Shown here piece by piece: positions 1 through 6,907 of a DNA stretch of 33,174 nt. This DNA is from Gammaproteobacteria bacterium (GTDB lineage Bacteria > Pseudomonadota > Gammaproteobacteria > UBA6429 > Thiohalophilaceae): the NCBI GenBank assembly GCA_029881995.1, contig JAOULO010000040.1, positions 1-33,174 of the forward strand, written 5' to 3'. The position numbers and the translations under genes are program-made. Position 1 is the stretch's first letter. Each line of letters begins with the position of its first letter. The notes below the pieces were generated by a model. It did not search any database, had not been told where the DNA came from, and was given only the letters and a program-made list of their open reading frames with translations.

Positions 1-97
1 GGCAACGTAGGCATGCCTCTCTCAACTACATGACTCCGGCCGAGTATGAAGAGAAATATGCCTGAATTAAATCGTCCGTTTTATTGGGGGAAGCTCA
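1..97 (+). mobile_element. Right end of an IS3-family insertion sequence (partial)
   Basis: The window opens inside an IS3-type element. The last 20 codons of its transposase are followed by a segment (about 71-97, GTCCGTTTTATTGGGGG then AAGCTCA) that looks like the terminal inverted repeat of IS3-family elements, which end in CA. The exact boundary is inferred; the left end and any target duplication are outside the window. Confidence 0.65.
3..65 (+). CDS. IS3-family transposase OrfB, C-terminal fragment
   Basis: Reading from base 3, the frame encodes QRRHASLNYMTPAEYEEKYA and then stops. The pattern RRHxSLxYxxPxEYE is the conserved C-terminus of the IS3-family integrase-core transposase (OrfB/OrfAB). 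The rest of the gene lies upstream of the window, so it cannot be said whether the copy is intact. The stop codon sits just inside the presumed right inverted repeat, as is usual for this family. Confidence 0.8.
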   Translation, partial: QRRHASLNYMTPAEYEEKYA

Positions 98-226
98 GAC
101 CACTTGATTACTTTTGATCTTCTAACCAGCTATATACGAGTATTATTTCGTCGATATTCTTTACAACTTAAAGTATGTGATAACAACAGTAATTTATAAC
201 TAATTGAAATTATATGCTTAAAATTA

Positions 227-244
227 TTGGTATGACAATTGCTT
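227..244 (+). promoter_or_regulatory. Sigma-54 (-24/-12) promoter of the PEP-CTERM gene
   Basis: TTGGTATGACAATTGCTT fits the RpoN consensus YTGGCACGRNNNTTGCW. GG lies at 229-230 and GC at 241-242, separated by exactly 10 bases, with TTGC intact. The two deviations are C to T in the -24 half. Transcription would start near 254, about 38 bases before the ATG at 292. PEP-CTERM genes are known targets of RpoN with the PrsK/PrsR two-component pair in some Proteobacteria; no such regulator is in this window. Confidence 0.65.
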
Positions 245-291
245 CAACAATAACTTAATCCTAAAACAATAATTAAAGGTTGGAAATAACC

Positions 292-960
292 ATGTTCTCT
301 GGTGTATATAAAAGCGTTCTAATCTCTTTCGTTCTTTTGTTTTCCTCCACGGTTTTCGCTACACCTCTCACTGTGCAGAGCTATGATATGCAAAATGGTG
401 ATACGGGATCGTATAACTACTGGGATGATTCTTATGCAGGCTCCGGTGATAACACAGTTGATCGCAGCTATTTGAGTGGTGGGACGGGTGATCTTACGGA
501 TGGCATTATCGCCACAGAAAACTGGAACCTCGTTGAATCACCTGTTGGTCCTCATGGACCCTACGTTGGCTGGTATACGTTCAGAGGGATACCCAGTATT
601 GATTTTCATTTTGGACAAAATGTCGTCATAAACTCCATTACTTTATATGTCGATGATTCAAATGGTTATGGGGGTGTATTTGTACCTTCCGGCGTGAATA
701 TTGGTTCGACATCATATTCGTTTACTGACCCTGTTGGCAGTGAACCCACCGCACTTACCATCTCGGGTCTGGATCTTATGGTCAGTGATTTAAGCATGGA
801 CATATTTGGTGGAACTGCTAATCGTAATAACACCTGGGTATTTATTAGTGAAATTACTTTTGATGGCAGGATTTTGTCTGTTGCAGAACCTTCAACAATA
901 CTGTTGCTGAGCCTCGGTTTGCTTGGTGTTTTCCGGGTACGTAAACAGTTGAATGGTTAA
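292..960 (+). CDS. PEP-CTERM sorting-domain secreted protein
   Basis: The protein has 222 residues. It starts with a signal peptide (MFSGVYKSVLISFVLLFSST, cleavage near VFA-TP) and ends in a PEP-CTERM tripartite tail: AEPST, a hydrophobic stretch (ILLLSLGLLGVF) and a basic end (RVRKQ). Such tails are recognised by exosortase for export and anchoring of extracellular-matrix proteins. The central part (residues 25-190) is rich in Gly, Asp, Ser and Tyr, looks beta-rich, and has no motif I recognise. ATG at 292 is preferred over an in-frame TTG 12 bases upstream, because the signal peptide begins there and GGAAATA precedes it. It is monocistronic, with a sigma-54 promoter before it and a terminator after it. 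No exosortase gene is visible, so the sorting machinery must be elsewhere. Confidence 0.88.
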   Translation: MFSGVYKSVLISFVLLFSSTVFATPLTVQSYDMQNGDTGSYNYWDDSYAGSGDNTVDRSYLSGGTGDLTDGIIATENWNLVESPVGPHGPYVGWYTFRGIPSIDFHFGQNVVINSITLYVDDSNGYGGVFVPSGVNIGSTSYSFTDPVGSEPTALTISGLDLMVSDLSMDIFGGTANRNNTWVFISEITFDGRILSVAEPSTILLLSLGLLGVFRVRKQLNG

Positions 961-981
961 AATATCACTTGTTCGTTCACA

Positions 982-1006
982 AGCCCCTCTATTGAGGGGC
1001 TTTTTT
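982..1006 (+). terminator. Intrinsic terminator after the PEP-CTERM gene
   Basis: Stem AGCCCCTC (982-989), loop TATT, stem GAGGGGCT (994-1001), then a run of T. It lies 22 bases after the stop codon. Confidence 0.9.
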
Positions 1007-1302
1007 ATTGGTGAGACTCATTTTTCCGTCTAATTCTCAACGAAGTAGCCAAGACATATCCTCATATTCAGTCAAAATTCCTTTGCTAACAAATTTCTGA
1101 AAAAAGCCCTGAACTGACCACCATTTTCCAATAGGAAATTGGGGCAGAAAATGATTATTTCTACTATTATTGTGTATTACGCTATCCTCCTCCTTTATTG
1201 AAGAAAAAAAAACGTAATTTATCCATTTTAACTTGAGTTAAAAGTACAAATAGAAGACCATCAACATAAATGAAATTCCAACCAACATAGGAAAATATCG
1301 AA
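1007..1302 (+). promoter_or_regulatory. AT-rich leader of the cold-shock gene with an 18-bp palindrome
   Basis: These 296 bases hold no convincing gene. At 1226-1243 there is a perfect inverted repeat, TTTTAACT-TG-AGTTAAAA, 59 bases before the cold-shock start codon. Cold-shock genes of the cspA type often have long structured 5' leaders, so this may be a leader hairpin or an operator. I found no confident -35/-10 pair. Confidence 0.4.
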
Positions 1303-1509
1303 ATGAGTACAGGTACAGTGAAGTGGTTCGATGCAGGCAAAGGTTTTGGCTTTATCACTCCAGACGACGGGGGTAAGGACCTGTTCGTACACCATTCTGA
1401 AATCCAGAGCGGTGGGGGCTATGCAAGTCTCAATGATGGTCAGAAAGTTGAATATGAAGTGGGCCAGGGCCAGAAAGGGCCATGTGCGACCAAGGTGGTA
1501 CCACTCTGA
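1303..1509 (+). CDS. Cold-shock domain protein (CspA family)
   Basis: This is a 68-residue, single-domain OB-fold protein of the usual Csp length. Both nucleic-acid-binding motifs are intact: RNP1 as KGFGFI (residues 13-18) and RNP2 as LFVHHSEI (27-34). The N-terminus [15 protein letters not shown] is diagnostic. Such proteins bind single-stranded RNA or DNA in the cytoplasm and melt RNA structure during cold or growth transitions. The start ATG has AGGA ten bases upstream. The next gene begins 31 bases downstream on the same strand with no terminator between, so the two are probably co-transcribed. Which Csp paralogue this is cannot be told from sequence alone. Confidence 0.95.
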   Translation: MSTGTVKWFDAGKGFGFITPDDGGKDLFVHHSEIQSGGGYASLNDGQKVEYEVGQGQKGPCATKVVPL

Positions 1510-1540
1510 TTGTCATCATGCTCAAACAATTGAGTTTGGC

Positions 1541-1939
1541 ATGAAGGAATGTAATCAATGTGGAAAGTGCTGTACCAGGTATAGTGATGGTGGCCTGTCG
1601 GCAACGGCCAGTGAGATTTCATCATGGGAAACCTTCAGGCCTGATGTACATCGTTATGTTAATGATGGAAAAATCTGGATGGATCCTGATACGGGCCAGC
1701 AATTAGCATTATGTCCGTGGCTGAGGAAGCTGCCTGATCATGAGAAGTACACTTGTGATATTTATCATGACCGACCAGACGACTGTAAATACTATCCGGT
1801 CACAATTGAGGAAATGGTAAGGGATGGGTGTGAAATGCTTGAGGCTCGAGATTTGATAAAGCCCAGGCTGGCACAAAAAACCTTAAATACTCTCATGGCC
1901 GATAGCCGACCAGCTTATGAGCCTGGTAGATTGGAGTAA
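1541..1939 (+). CDS. YkgJ family Cys-cluster protein (CxxCxxCC, putative metal chelating)
   Basis: This is a 132-residue protein of the YkgJ/UPF0153 family (Pfam CxxCxxCC). The N-terminal cluster CNQCGKCC (residues 4-11) is followed by ALCPWL and by CDIYHDRPDDCKYYP, giving the conserved set of Cys presumed to bind iron or zinc. The biochemical function of the family is not established. A longer open frame runs back to 1331 through the cold-shock gene, but that part is a shadow; ATG at 1541 starts right at the conserved N-terminus (MKECNQCG). The ribosome site is weak, which fits coupling to the cold-shock gene just upstream. A bidirectional terminator follows. Confidence 0.85.
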   Translation: MKECNQCGKCCTRYSDGGLSATASEISSWETFRPDVHRYVNDGKIWMDPDTGQQLALCPWLRKLPDHEKYTCDIYHDRPDDCKYYPVTIEEMVRDGCEMLEARDLIKPRLAQKTLNTLMADSRPAYEPGRLE

Positions 1940-1997
1940 ACCAGGTTCAGAAAACAGCTTTCTCTAACATTCACCTCATAACATATGCCATATAAAG

Positions 1998-2028
1998 AAA
2001 AAGCCGGGATGATGAATCCCGGCTTTTT
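1998..2028. terminator. Bidirectional intrinsic terminator
   Basis: Stem AAAAAGCCGGGAT (1998-2010), loop GATGA, stem ATCCCGGCTTTTT (2016-2028). The A run and T run on either side let it serve both the YkgJ-type gene (plus) and the large lipoprotein gene (minus), which converge here. Confidence 0.92.
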
Positions 2029-2050
2029 CATTACTTCAAGTTATATCAGG

Positions 2051-4828
2051 CTAGATTTTACCGCATACCTCTCCTACTCCAGCAGGAATTGTTATGCATG
2101 CCTTAACACCACTTGCTGAGGCCTTCACCTGACCACCGCCTAAGGTTTGGCAATTACTATTGTGGCAGTATTCACCGCTTACGGTACCACCTAAACCACT
2201 GCTACCTATCTTCAAATCGACAACGGCCTTAACGTCACCCAGTGAAATGTCAATGTTTGTTGTCTTATTGCATCCCTTTGCGATATTACAGCTTTTAGGG
2301 ACACTACAGGTGTTAGCTACTTTGCAAGAATTAGCTATCTTACAGGTTTTAGCTCCGCCAATTAAATTAATACCACATTCAAAAATACTGGTAATAGTTT
2401 TATAACCACAGATCGCACCATCGGTAATGGTTTTGGTGCCACAGATGGCCGCATCTTTGACAGTGTCTACGCCGCATTTGGCTGCACTTGTAACCTTGTC
2501 ATAACCACAATATGCACCGTCTACAACCCACTCAAGCACTTGCTCAACACCACTGACTGGGATGGTAAGTTCGGTACGGCCTCTTAGATCCACACCGCTT
2601 GCATCAATGTCACCAGACATACTGACACGAGAGATTGGAGTGACAAAGCTACCATTGGCGCTTAAGCCACTGGTGTCAATTGTTACACCGCTATCTTCAA
2701 GACCAACACCTGCAATACTCATGTTTCCGTGCAAACCTATCATCCAATCACTTGGATCACCGGTAAAGCGTGCTGTGAGGTCTGCACTTCCACCCAAATC
2801 GATTGCCGGATGAATATTCGCGCTTGTTTTCGCTGTCAGCTTAAAACCAGTGCTATCAATGTTTAATGTGCCTTCACTGGCAGCCAGATCATTAAGTGTA
2901 ATCCCAACCAGGTCACTCAGGTTCGAGGCATTCAAGTTATACTCACCTTCACCTTTCAAGTAAGATTTTTTGATATCACTACTGATCAGACCCGCCATTT
3001 TCACATTGCTTGAAGGCTGGATAGGCACCAACTCCTGAGGAATAAAGCTGGTGTCAGGGTCTAATTCACCACTGATGTATGCATTCTGAACATCATTTTG
3101 TACCTGTATACCAAGACTTGCATTGCCTAGTGGAAAACCAAAGCTGAAGAACTTCAGGAAATCGACTGATACATTCAAGGTACCGTTGCCACCAAATTGC
3201 ATATCAGGATTCTGGTCGTTAAAGATCGTCGCACCATCTTTATCTGGGTCAAGGTTTGCTGCCAACACGCCATCAATCGACAGAGGCAGACGGGCCAATG
3301 GAATTTCACCCTGCAGATAAAGGTGTGCATCGAATGTACCAATATCGCCATCAATACCCCAGGTGGTCTCTGGTGCAAATGGAATATTACCCTGTAAAGA
3401 CATGCCGATACCTAAATCACTTACCCCGGCAACTTCATCCAGACCTGGCAGACTGCCTGTCAGGAAAAAGAAGGGGTCCAGGGGATCAAGCACGAAGGTA
3501 ATGGACTTGCCACCGGGTGCTTCGAATGAGATGGGGCCTGCACTTGCTTCAAAGCCAGCATTGAATTTGAAGAACAGGTATTGACGATTTGGTTTAAGAG
3601 GCGCTTCCAGCTCATCAAGGTTAACACCATAGTCCAAACCTACATCAGCCATGGCAGGTGTACCAATCTCGACACCTTCAAGCATTCCTACAGCAGGGAA
3701 AGGCACTTGTGCTGTACCACGTATACGCTCGATATCCGTCAAGTTGGCGCCATATTCAAATATCAGATTGGCTCCGAAGATGACGATATCGCCCATTGGT
3801 GATGCCAGCAACAGGTTACCTGTTACCTGAAGACCTGTGACATTTTGTCCATCGTCAAAGTTGCTAACATTTTCATGGCGAGCTTTGAATTCCAGGTCTC
3901 CGACTTTGATGATAAGGAAGTTTGAAGTGTCTTCTGCTTCACCATTTGCACAACCATTTGAACCCACTTTCTGTCCCGGTGAAGTTGAAGGACAAAGATC
4001 GACTGAGTTTTCAATACCGTCTCCGTCATCATCTGCAACTACATTGATATCGACAAACCATTCACTGCTTAGCGACTCTCCCGGAATAGAAACAGTCAAA
4101 CCTGTTCTGTAAGTTCCTCCCTGTTCAGCTTTGATGGTTTGGCTTACTGTGTAGGTATGCAAACCCGCTTCGACTTCAAGTGTTCCATTGTTATCTGAAG
4201 CCATGACCAGGCCGCTTTCTGCCGGTGTTTCTGTAAGGTCAACACTGAGTGAGGTTGACGCCCCGTTTAAGATGCTGAAGGTATAAACCACATCGCGACT
4301 CTCACCGACTGTCATGCGTAATTTAGTGGCATCAGACTTCAGTTGCAGATTGGTGGTTTGCTCATACTCAAATTGCCATTTCAAATCTTCGACATGAAAT
4401 GGCTCATCGATTTTCTGTTGCAGAATGAAAGTATCGCTACTCTTGGTTGAGGAATTGGACTTTACATCATCAAAGACCAGGTCTTCATCAGTAGAGAGGA
4501 TATTTGCAGGTGGATTACTCAGTCTGGCGACGACCTGCTTCTGATCCATGGAAAAATTAACCAGCCTGGCGCTGTAGGTATATTCCACCGTAGTGCTGTC
4601 GATTTTCTTGCTGCTGACGATGACATAATCAGTGATGGTGTGGGTTGACGCCAGGCTGCTCAAGGTTTCTGGTGCGCCGCTTGACTGTTCATTGTTGGTA
4701 GTGTCATCCGACTCACCGGAGCCTGAGCCGCCCCCTCCGCCGCCACCACTACCGCAGGCACTTAGAGTTAGAGCACCGGCTAAAACCCATGCCGCACGTC
4801 GTGTAAAACGCTTGTTGAAATGTTTCAT
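2051..4828 (-). CDS. Large secreted lipoprotein with TSP3-like motif and C-terminal Cys-repeat array
   Basis: The protein has 925 residues. A lipoprotein signal ends in LSAC (Cys25), followed by a flexible linker of Gly and Ser (26-40). Residues 60-265 look like beta-sandwich domains. Residues 266-293 (DDDGDGIENSVDLCP then GSNGC) are a thrombospondin type-3-like calcium-binding motif with two Cys. Residues 300-760 are long, beta-rich and mostly Cys-free, with many alternating hydrophobic strands. Residues 774-858 form five 11-residue and then five 6-residue units, each starting with Cys. The last 67 residues hold five more Cys. GGGAGT lies upstream of the ATG, supporting the start. It is probably anchored in the outer membrane. 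I do not recognise a family for the whole protein. It is monocistronic; the nearest minus-strand gene upstream ends at 5028 with its own hairpin. Confidence 0.85.
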   Translation of the reverse strand: MKHFNKRFTRRAAWVLAGALTLSACGSGGGGGGGSGSGESDDTTNNEQSSGAPETLSSLASTHTITDYVIVSSKKIDSTTVEYTYSARLVNFSMDQKQVVARLSNPPANILSTDEDLVFDDVKSNSSTKSSDTFILQQKIDEPFHVEDLKWQFEYEQTTNLQLKSDATKLRMTVGESRDVVYTFSILNGASTSLSVDLTETPAESGLVMASDNNGTLEVEAGLHTYTVSQTIKAEQGGTYRTGLTVSIPGESLSSEWFVDINVVADDDGDGIENSVDLCPSTSPGQKVGSNGCANGEAEDTSNFLIIKVGDLEFKARHENVSNFDDGQNVTGLQVTGNLLLASPMGDIVIFGANLIFEYGANLTDIERIRGTAQVPFPAVGMLEGVEIGTPAMADVGLDYGVNLDELEAPLKPNRQYLFFKFNAGFEASAGPISFEAPGGKSITFVLDPLDPFFFLTGSLPGLDEVAGVSDLGIGMSLQGNIPFAPETTWGIDGDIGTFDAHLYLQGEIPLARLPLSIDGVLAANLDPDKDGATIFNDQNPDMQFGGNGTLNVSVDFLKFFSFGFPLGNASLGIQVQNDVQNAYISGELDPDTSFIPQELVPIQPSSNVKMAGLISSDIKKSYLKGEGEYNLNASNLSDLVGITLNDLAASEGTLNIDSTGFKLTAKTSANIHPAIDLGGSADLTARFTGDPSDWMIGLHGNMSIAGVGLEDSGVTIDTSGLSANGSFVTPISRVSMSGDIDASGVDLRGRTELTIPVSGVEQVLEWVVDGAYCGYDKVTSAAKCGVDTVKDAAICGTKTITDGAICGYKTITSIFECGINLIGGAKTCKIANSCKVANTCSVPKSCNIAKGCNKTTNIDISLGDVKAVVDLKIGSSGLGGTVSGEYCHNSNCQTLGGGQVKASASGVKACITIPAGVGEVCGKI
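2255..2509 (-). repeat. Coding repeat array: five 11-residue then five 6-residue Cys-led units
   Basis: Residues 774-828 of the lipoprotein split into CGYDKVTSAAK, CGVDTVKDAAI, CGTKTITDGAI, CGYKTITSIFE and CGINLIGGAKT. Residues 829-858 split into CKIANS, CKVANT, CSVPKS, CNIAKG and CNKTTN. Each unit starts with Cys and the period changes abruptly from 11 to 6. The phasing is exact, with no insertions. Confidence 0.9.
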
Positions 4829-4978
4829 GATAGTACTCCCTTCAATTATCGTTGATGTGTCATGTTTTAAATTGGCTACATCTGGTTAAGCGATAATCGA
4901 TTGGGAATTCCCTCATGCTCCCTTAAATAATTTCAACATTTATTACCTTATTATAATTATGTTTTTATATAATAAACA

Positions 4979-5016
4979 GCTCAGGGAATATCCAATCCTG
5001 TTGATATTCCCTGAGC
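4979..5016 (-). terminator. Hairpin after the DUF3330-like gene
   Basis: A perfect 14-bp stem (GCTCAGGGAATATC at 4979-4992, GATATTCCCTGAGC at 5003-5016) lies 11 bases after the stop codon. On the minus strand it is followed by TGTTTATTATAT, only a moderate T tract. Confidence 0.65.
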
Positions 5017-5027
5017 CTTATTTACTT

Positions 5028-5195
5028 CTATTGTTGTTTTTCCTGCTCCTGCCATTTTCCATAACATTCGATGCCACAGAAATGAAACACATAATCTCTG
5101 GCTTCATCACTATTGGCCTCTGACACAGGAACCTCTTTCAAGCAGATCTGGCACTCCACAGTTTCTTCCATCGGTATCTTATGAGCTTCTATCAT
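5028..5195 (-). CDS. Small DUF3330-like Cys4 protein
   Basis: This is a 55-residue reading frame starting MIEAHKIPMEETVECQIC. It carries two Cys pairs: CQIC (residues 15-18) and FCGIEC (39-44), the latter in HFCGIECYGKW. The pattern CxxCLKEVP...DYVxHFCGxxCYxKW matches the DUF3330 family, small proteins often found in mercury-resistance transposons and scattered on chromosomes. The Cys set suggests a zinc-ribbon or TRASH-like metal site; the function is not known. A textbook Shine-Dalgarno (AGGAGGT, 5201-5207) sits 5 bases upstream of the ATG, which argues strongly that this short frame is a real gene. No mercury genes are nearby. Confidence 0.8.
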   Translation of the reverse strand: MIEAHKIPMEETVECQICLKEVPVSEANSDEARDYVFHFCGIECYGKWQEQEKQQ

Positions 5196-5348
5196 TATCC
5201 ACCTCCTGGACTGTGCCTGGACACCACCAGTGTCCGAGACAGCTATGCTGGTATTGGATTATCTTGGATCAATAAAAGAGTCCATTTCAATGTCAGCGGT
5301 CAATTAAAGTGTAAACAGGCTGTTGATTCACCTGATATGATAAATAAA

Positions 5349-5374
5349 AAACCACCGACAGAAGTCGGTGGTTT
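5349..5374 (-). terminator. Intrinsic terminator of the MddA-like gene
   Basis: Stem AAACCACCGAC (5349-5359), loop AGAA, stem GTCGGTGGTTT (5364-5374). On the minus strand a T tract follows (complement of AATAAAAA), 33 bases after the stop codon. Confidence 0.88.
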
Positions 5375-5406
5375 GATAACTACAACAACTCGGTAAATTT
5401 TTCTAT

Positions 5407-6306
5407 CTAGCTTTTAAAATGCAGAGGGAAAAACTTTGCTGTTGATTTCATGTATTTCTTATATTTGGCACCCAATTCTTTCATCAGGTGTTCTTCTTCA
5501 TGAGAAACACCAATGGCGATGTAGAGAGTCAGGCCGACAGCCATCAGCAGGTGACCCGCTGTCATGACAGGTGTGAACCAGACACCAATAAATATGCCTG
5601 TCATAATGGGATGACGAATGTATTTATAGAGTGAGTTCTGTTTGAATGGTACAGGCTTGTAGGCCTTGCCCTGGTAATTCATCCACACCTGACGCAGACC
5701 GAACAGATCGAAGTGGTCAATCAGGAATGATGAGTAAAGCACGATACCCCAACCTGCCAAACTGGCGATAACCAGCAGCTTAGACAGTAAAACATTCTCT
5801 GCCTGCCAGATAATCCCGGTCATGGGTTGCCATGCGAAACACATAACAAATGTAATGATGCCTATCGCCAGCATATAGGTGCTTCGTTCAGCAACTTTGG
5901 GGATAAAGCTCAACATTTTCTTCTTGAAGGCAGGGTTTGTCATAATACCGTGCTGAATACCAAACAGGGCAATCAGGCCACTGTTGATCAGGGCTGCTAA
6001 AGGTACGTTACCTTGTACACCTGAATCGATTCCTTTCGGAACAAATGAATTAAGCAAGAATGCGATGAAATAAACCAGTGCCAGTAAGACAACGGCATAA
6101 CTGGCTACACCATATGAAAGTGTCATGAGTTTAGACATGCTTCCACTGGAGCCTTTTTTCGCCTTCTTTTTCGGAGACTTTTTCGGTGCAACTTTCGCCC
6201 TCTTGGCAGGCGCTTTTTTTGCACTTTTCTTCGAAGTCTTTTTTGACGTTTTTTTCGACGTCTTCTTCGAAGCCTTTTTCTTGGTCTTTCTCACAACTTT
6301 TGCCAT
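5407..6306 (-). CDS. mddA: MddA/NnrU-type membrane S-methyltransferase with histone-H1-like N-terminal tail
   Basis: The protein has 299 residues. Residues 57-299 form a multi-span membrane protein with signatures of methanethiol S-methyltransferase MddA and its isoprenylcysteine-methyltransferase-like relatives: VPKGIDSG (89-96), IQHGIMTNPAFK (117-128), ERSTY (140-144), HFDLFGLRQVW (198-208), RHP (231-233) and a C-terminal EEEH. MddA transfers a methyl group from S-adenosylmethionine to methanethiol, giving dimethyl sulfide. Residues 1-56 are a soluble tail of KKxS/T and KKAP repeats, nearly half Lys, resembling eukaryotic H1 or bacterial Hc1 tails; this is not part of the family. ATG at 6306 has GGTGAAG upstream. 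An internal ATG at 6138 (Met57) would give the bare enzyme, but its only SD-like bases (GGAAG) are too close. The substrate is inferred and other thiols remain possible. Confidence 0.78.
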   Translation of the reverse strand: MAKVVRKTKKKASKKTSKKTSKKTSKKSAKKAPAKRAKVAPKKSPKKKAKKGSSGSMSKLMTLSYGVASYAVVLLALVYFIAFLLNSFVPKGIDSGVQGNVPLAALINSGLIALFGIQHGIMTNPAFKKKMLSFIPKVAERSTYMLAIGIITFVMCFAWQPMTGIIWQAENVLLSKLLVIASLAGWGIVLYSSFLIDHFDLFGLRQVWMNYQGKAYKPVPFKQNSLYKYIRHPIMTGIFIGVWFTPVMTAGHLLMAVGLTLYIAIGVSHEEEHLMKELGAKYKKYMKSTAKFFPLHFKS

Positions 6307-6907
6307 TTTTCTTCACCAAATATATTACAGTTATTGGGACTATCGGCAGGTTAAGTATGGACTTTAAAGAAATCTAGGGCCAAAACTCGCTAAATTGACT
6401 CCTGTAGAGAAGGAATTTAGGGCATTATATTTGAGGTTAATGAGATATCTGGTGTGAGGCTAGAAAAAATCAGTCTGAATAAGGAATCGATATTTCGACT
6501 GCTATAGATTCAGTTGTTATGTTAAGTCTCGAATTAAATATAATTTGCTTAATGAAGCTTGTACGAGTCATTCACTAACACTCGATACGTATTAAACAAA
6601 TTGATCTCTCTTTTTGTTTTTATATTCTCGAACCCTTGCCTTCCCGGTAGAGAAGGAATGATACAAAACCTCTGCAAACCGTTAATCACATATATTTTGT
6701 AAACTTTAGTGGCCTTTAATCATGCAAGAATTATAGGCACTATAATCATATAGATATTAAACATGAGGAATAAAGTCATGAAACAAGTAAAAAAAGTGTT
6801 AAATTATGTTTACCTGAGCCTCTGGTTTATCACCCTGACTTTCTATACCTCAGGTCAGGCATAGTCAGTACTCGACACCCTCAGATCCAGGCCAGCTCAA
6901 TGCAGCA
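6307..6907. other. 600-bp AT-rich gap with one candidate micro-ORF
   Basis: This stretch separates the MddA-like gene from the aminotransferase. It holds a 28-codon frame (6778-6864), a TATAAT hexamer at 6741-6746 with no clear -35, and a 13-base direct repeat GTAGAGAAGGAAT at 6404-6416 and 6647-6659. I see no tRNA, terminator or larger gene. Confidence 0.5.
6778..6864 (+). CDS. Candidate 28-residue membrane micropeptide
   Basis: The frame encodes MKQVKKVLNYVYLSLWFITL then TFYTSGQA and stops. A basic N-terminus precedes one hydrophobic segment (about residues 8-23), as in single-pass micropeptides or a bare signal sequence. GAGGAA lies 8 bases before the ATG, a good ribosome site, and a TATAAT hexamer lies 32 bases upstream. 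A second in-frame ATG at 6763 would overlap the ribosome site. No homologue comes to mind. It could be chance in AT-rich DNA. Confidence 0.42.
   Translation: MKQVKKVLNYVYLSLWFITLTFYTSGQA

Noticed and set aside
1331-1540. Upstream extension of the YkgJ-type frame through the cold-shock gene
   Set aside because: It overlaps a certain gene in another frame and the family begins at the ATG at 1541.
4903-4912. GGGAATTCCC palindrome upstream of the large lipoprotein
   Set aside because: Ten bases is too short to stand out and there is no related site nearby.
6404-6659. 13-base direct repeat GTAGAGAAGGAAT at 6404 and 6647
   Set aside because: Two copies 243 bases apart with no flanking mobile-element features; probably chance.
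6710-6725. Sigma-54-like TGG...GC upstream of the micro-ORF
   Set aside because: The spacing between GG and GC is 11, not 10, and TTGC is missing.
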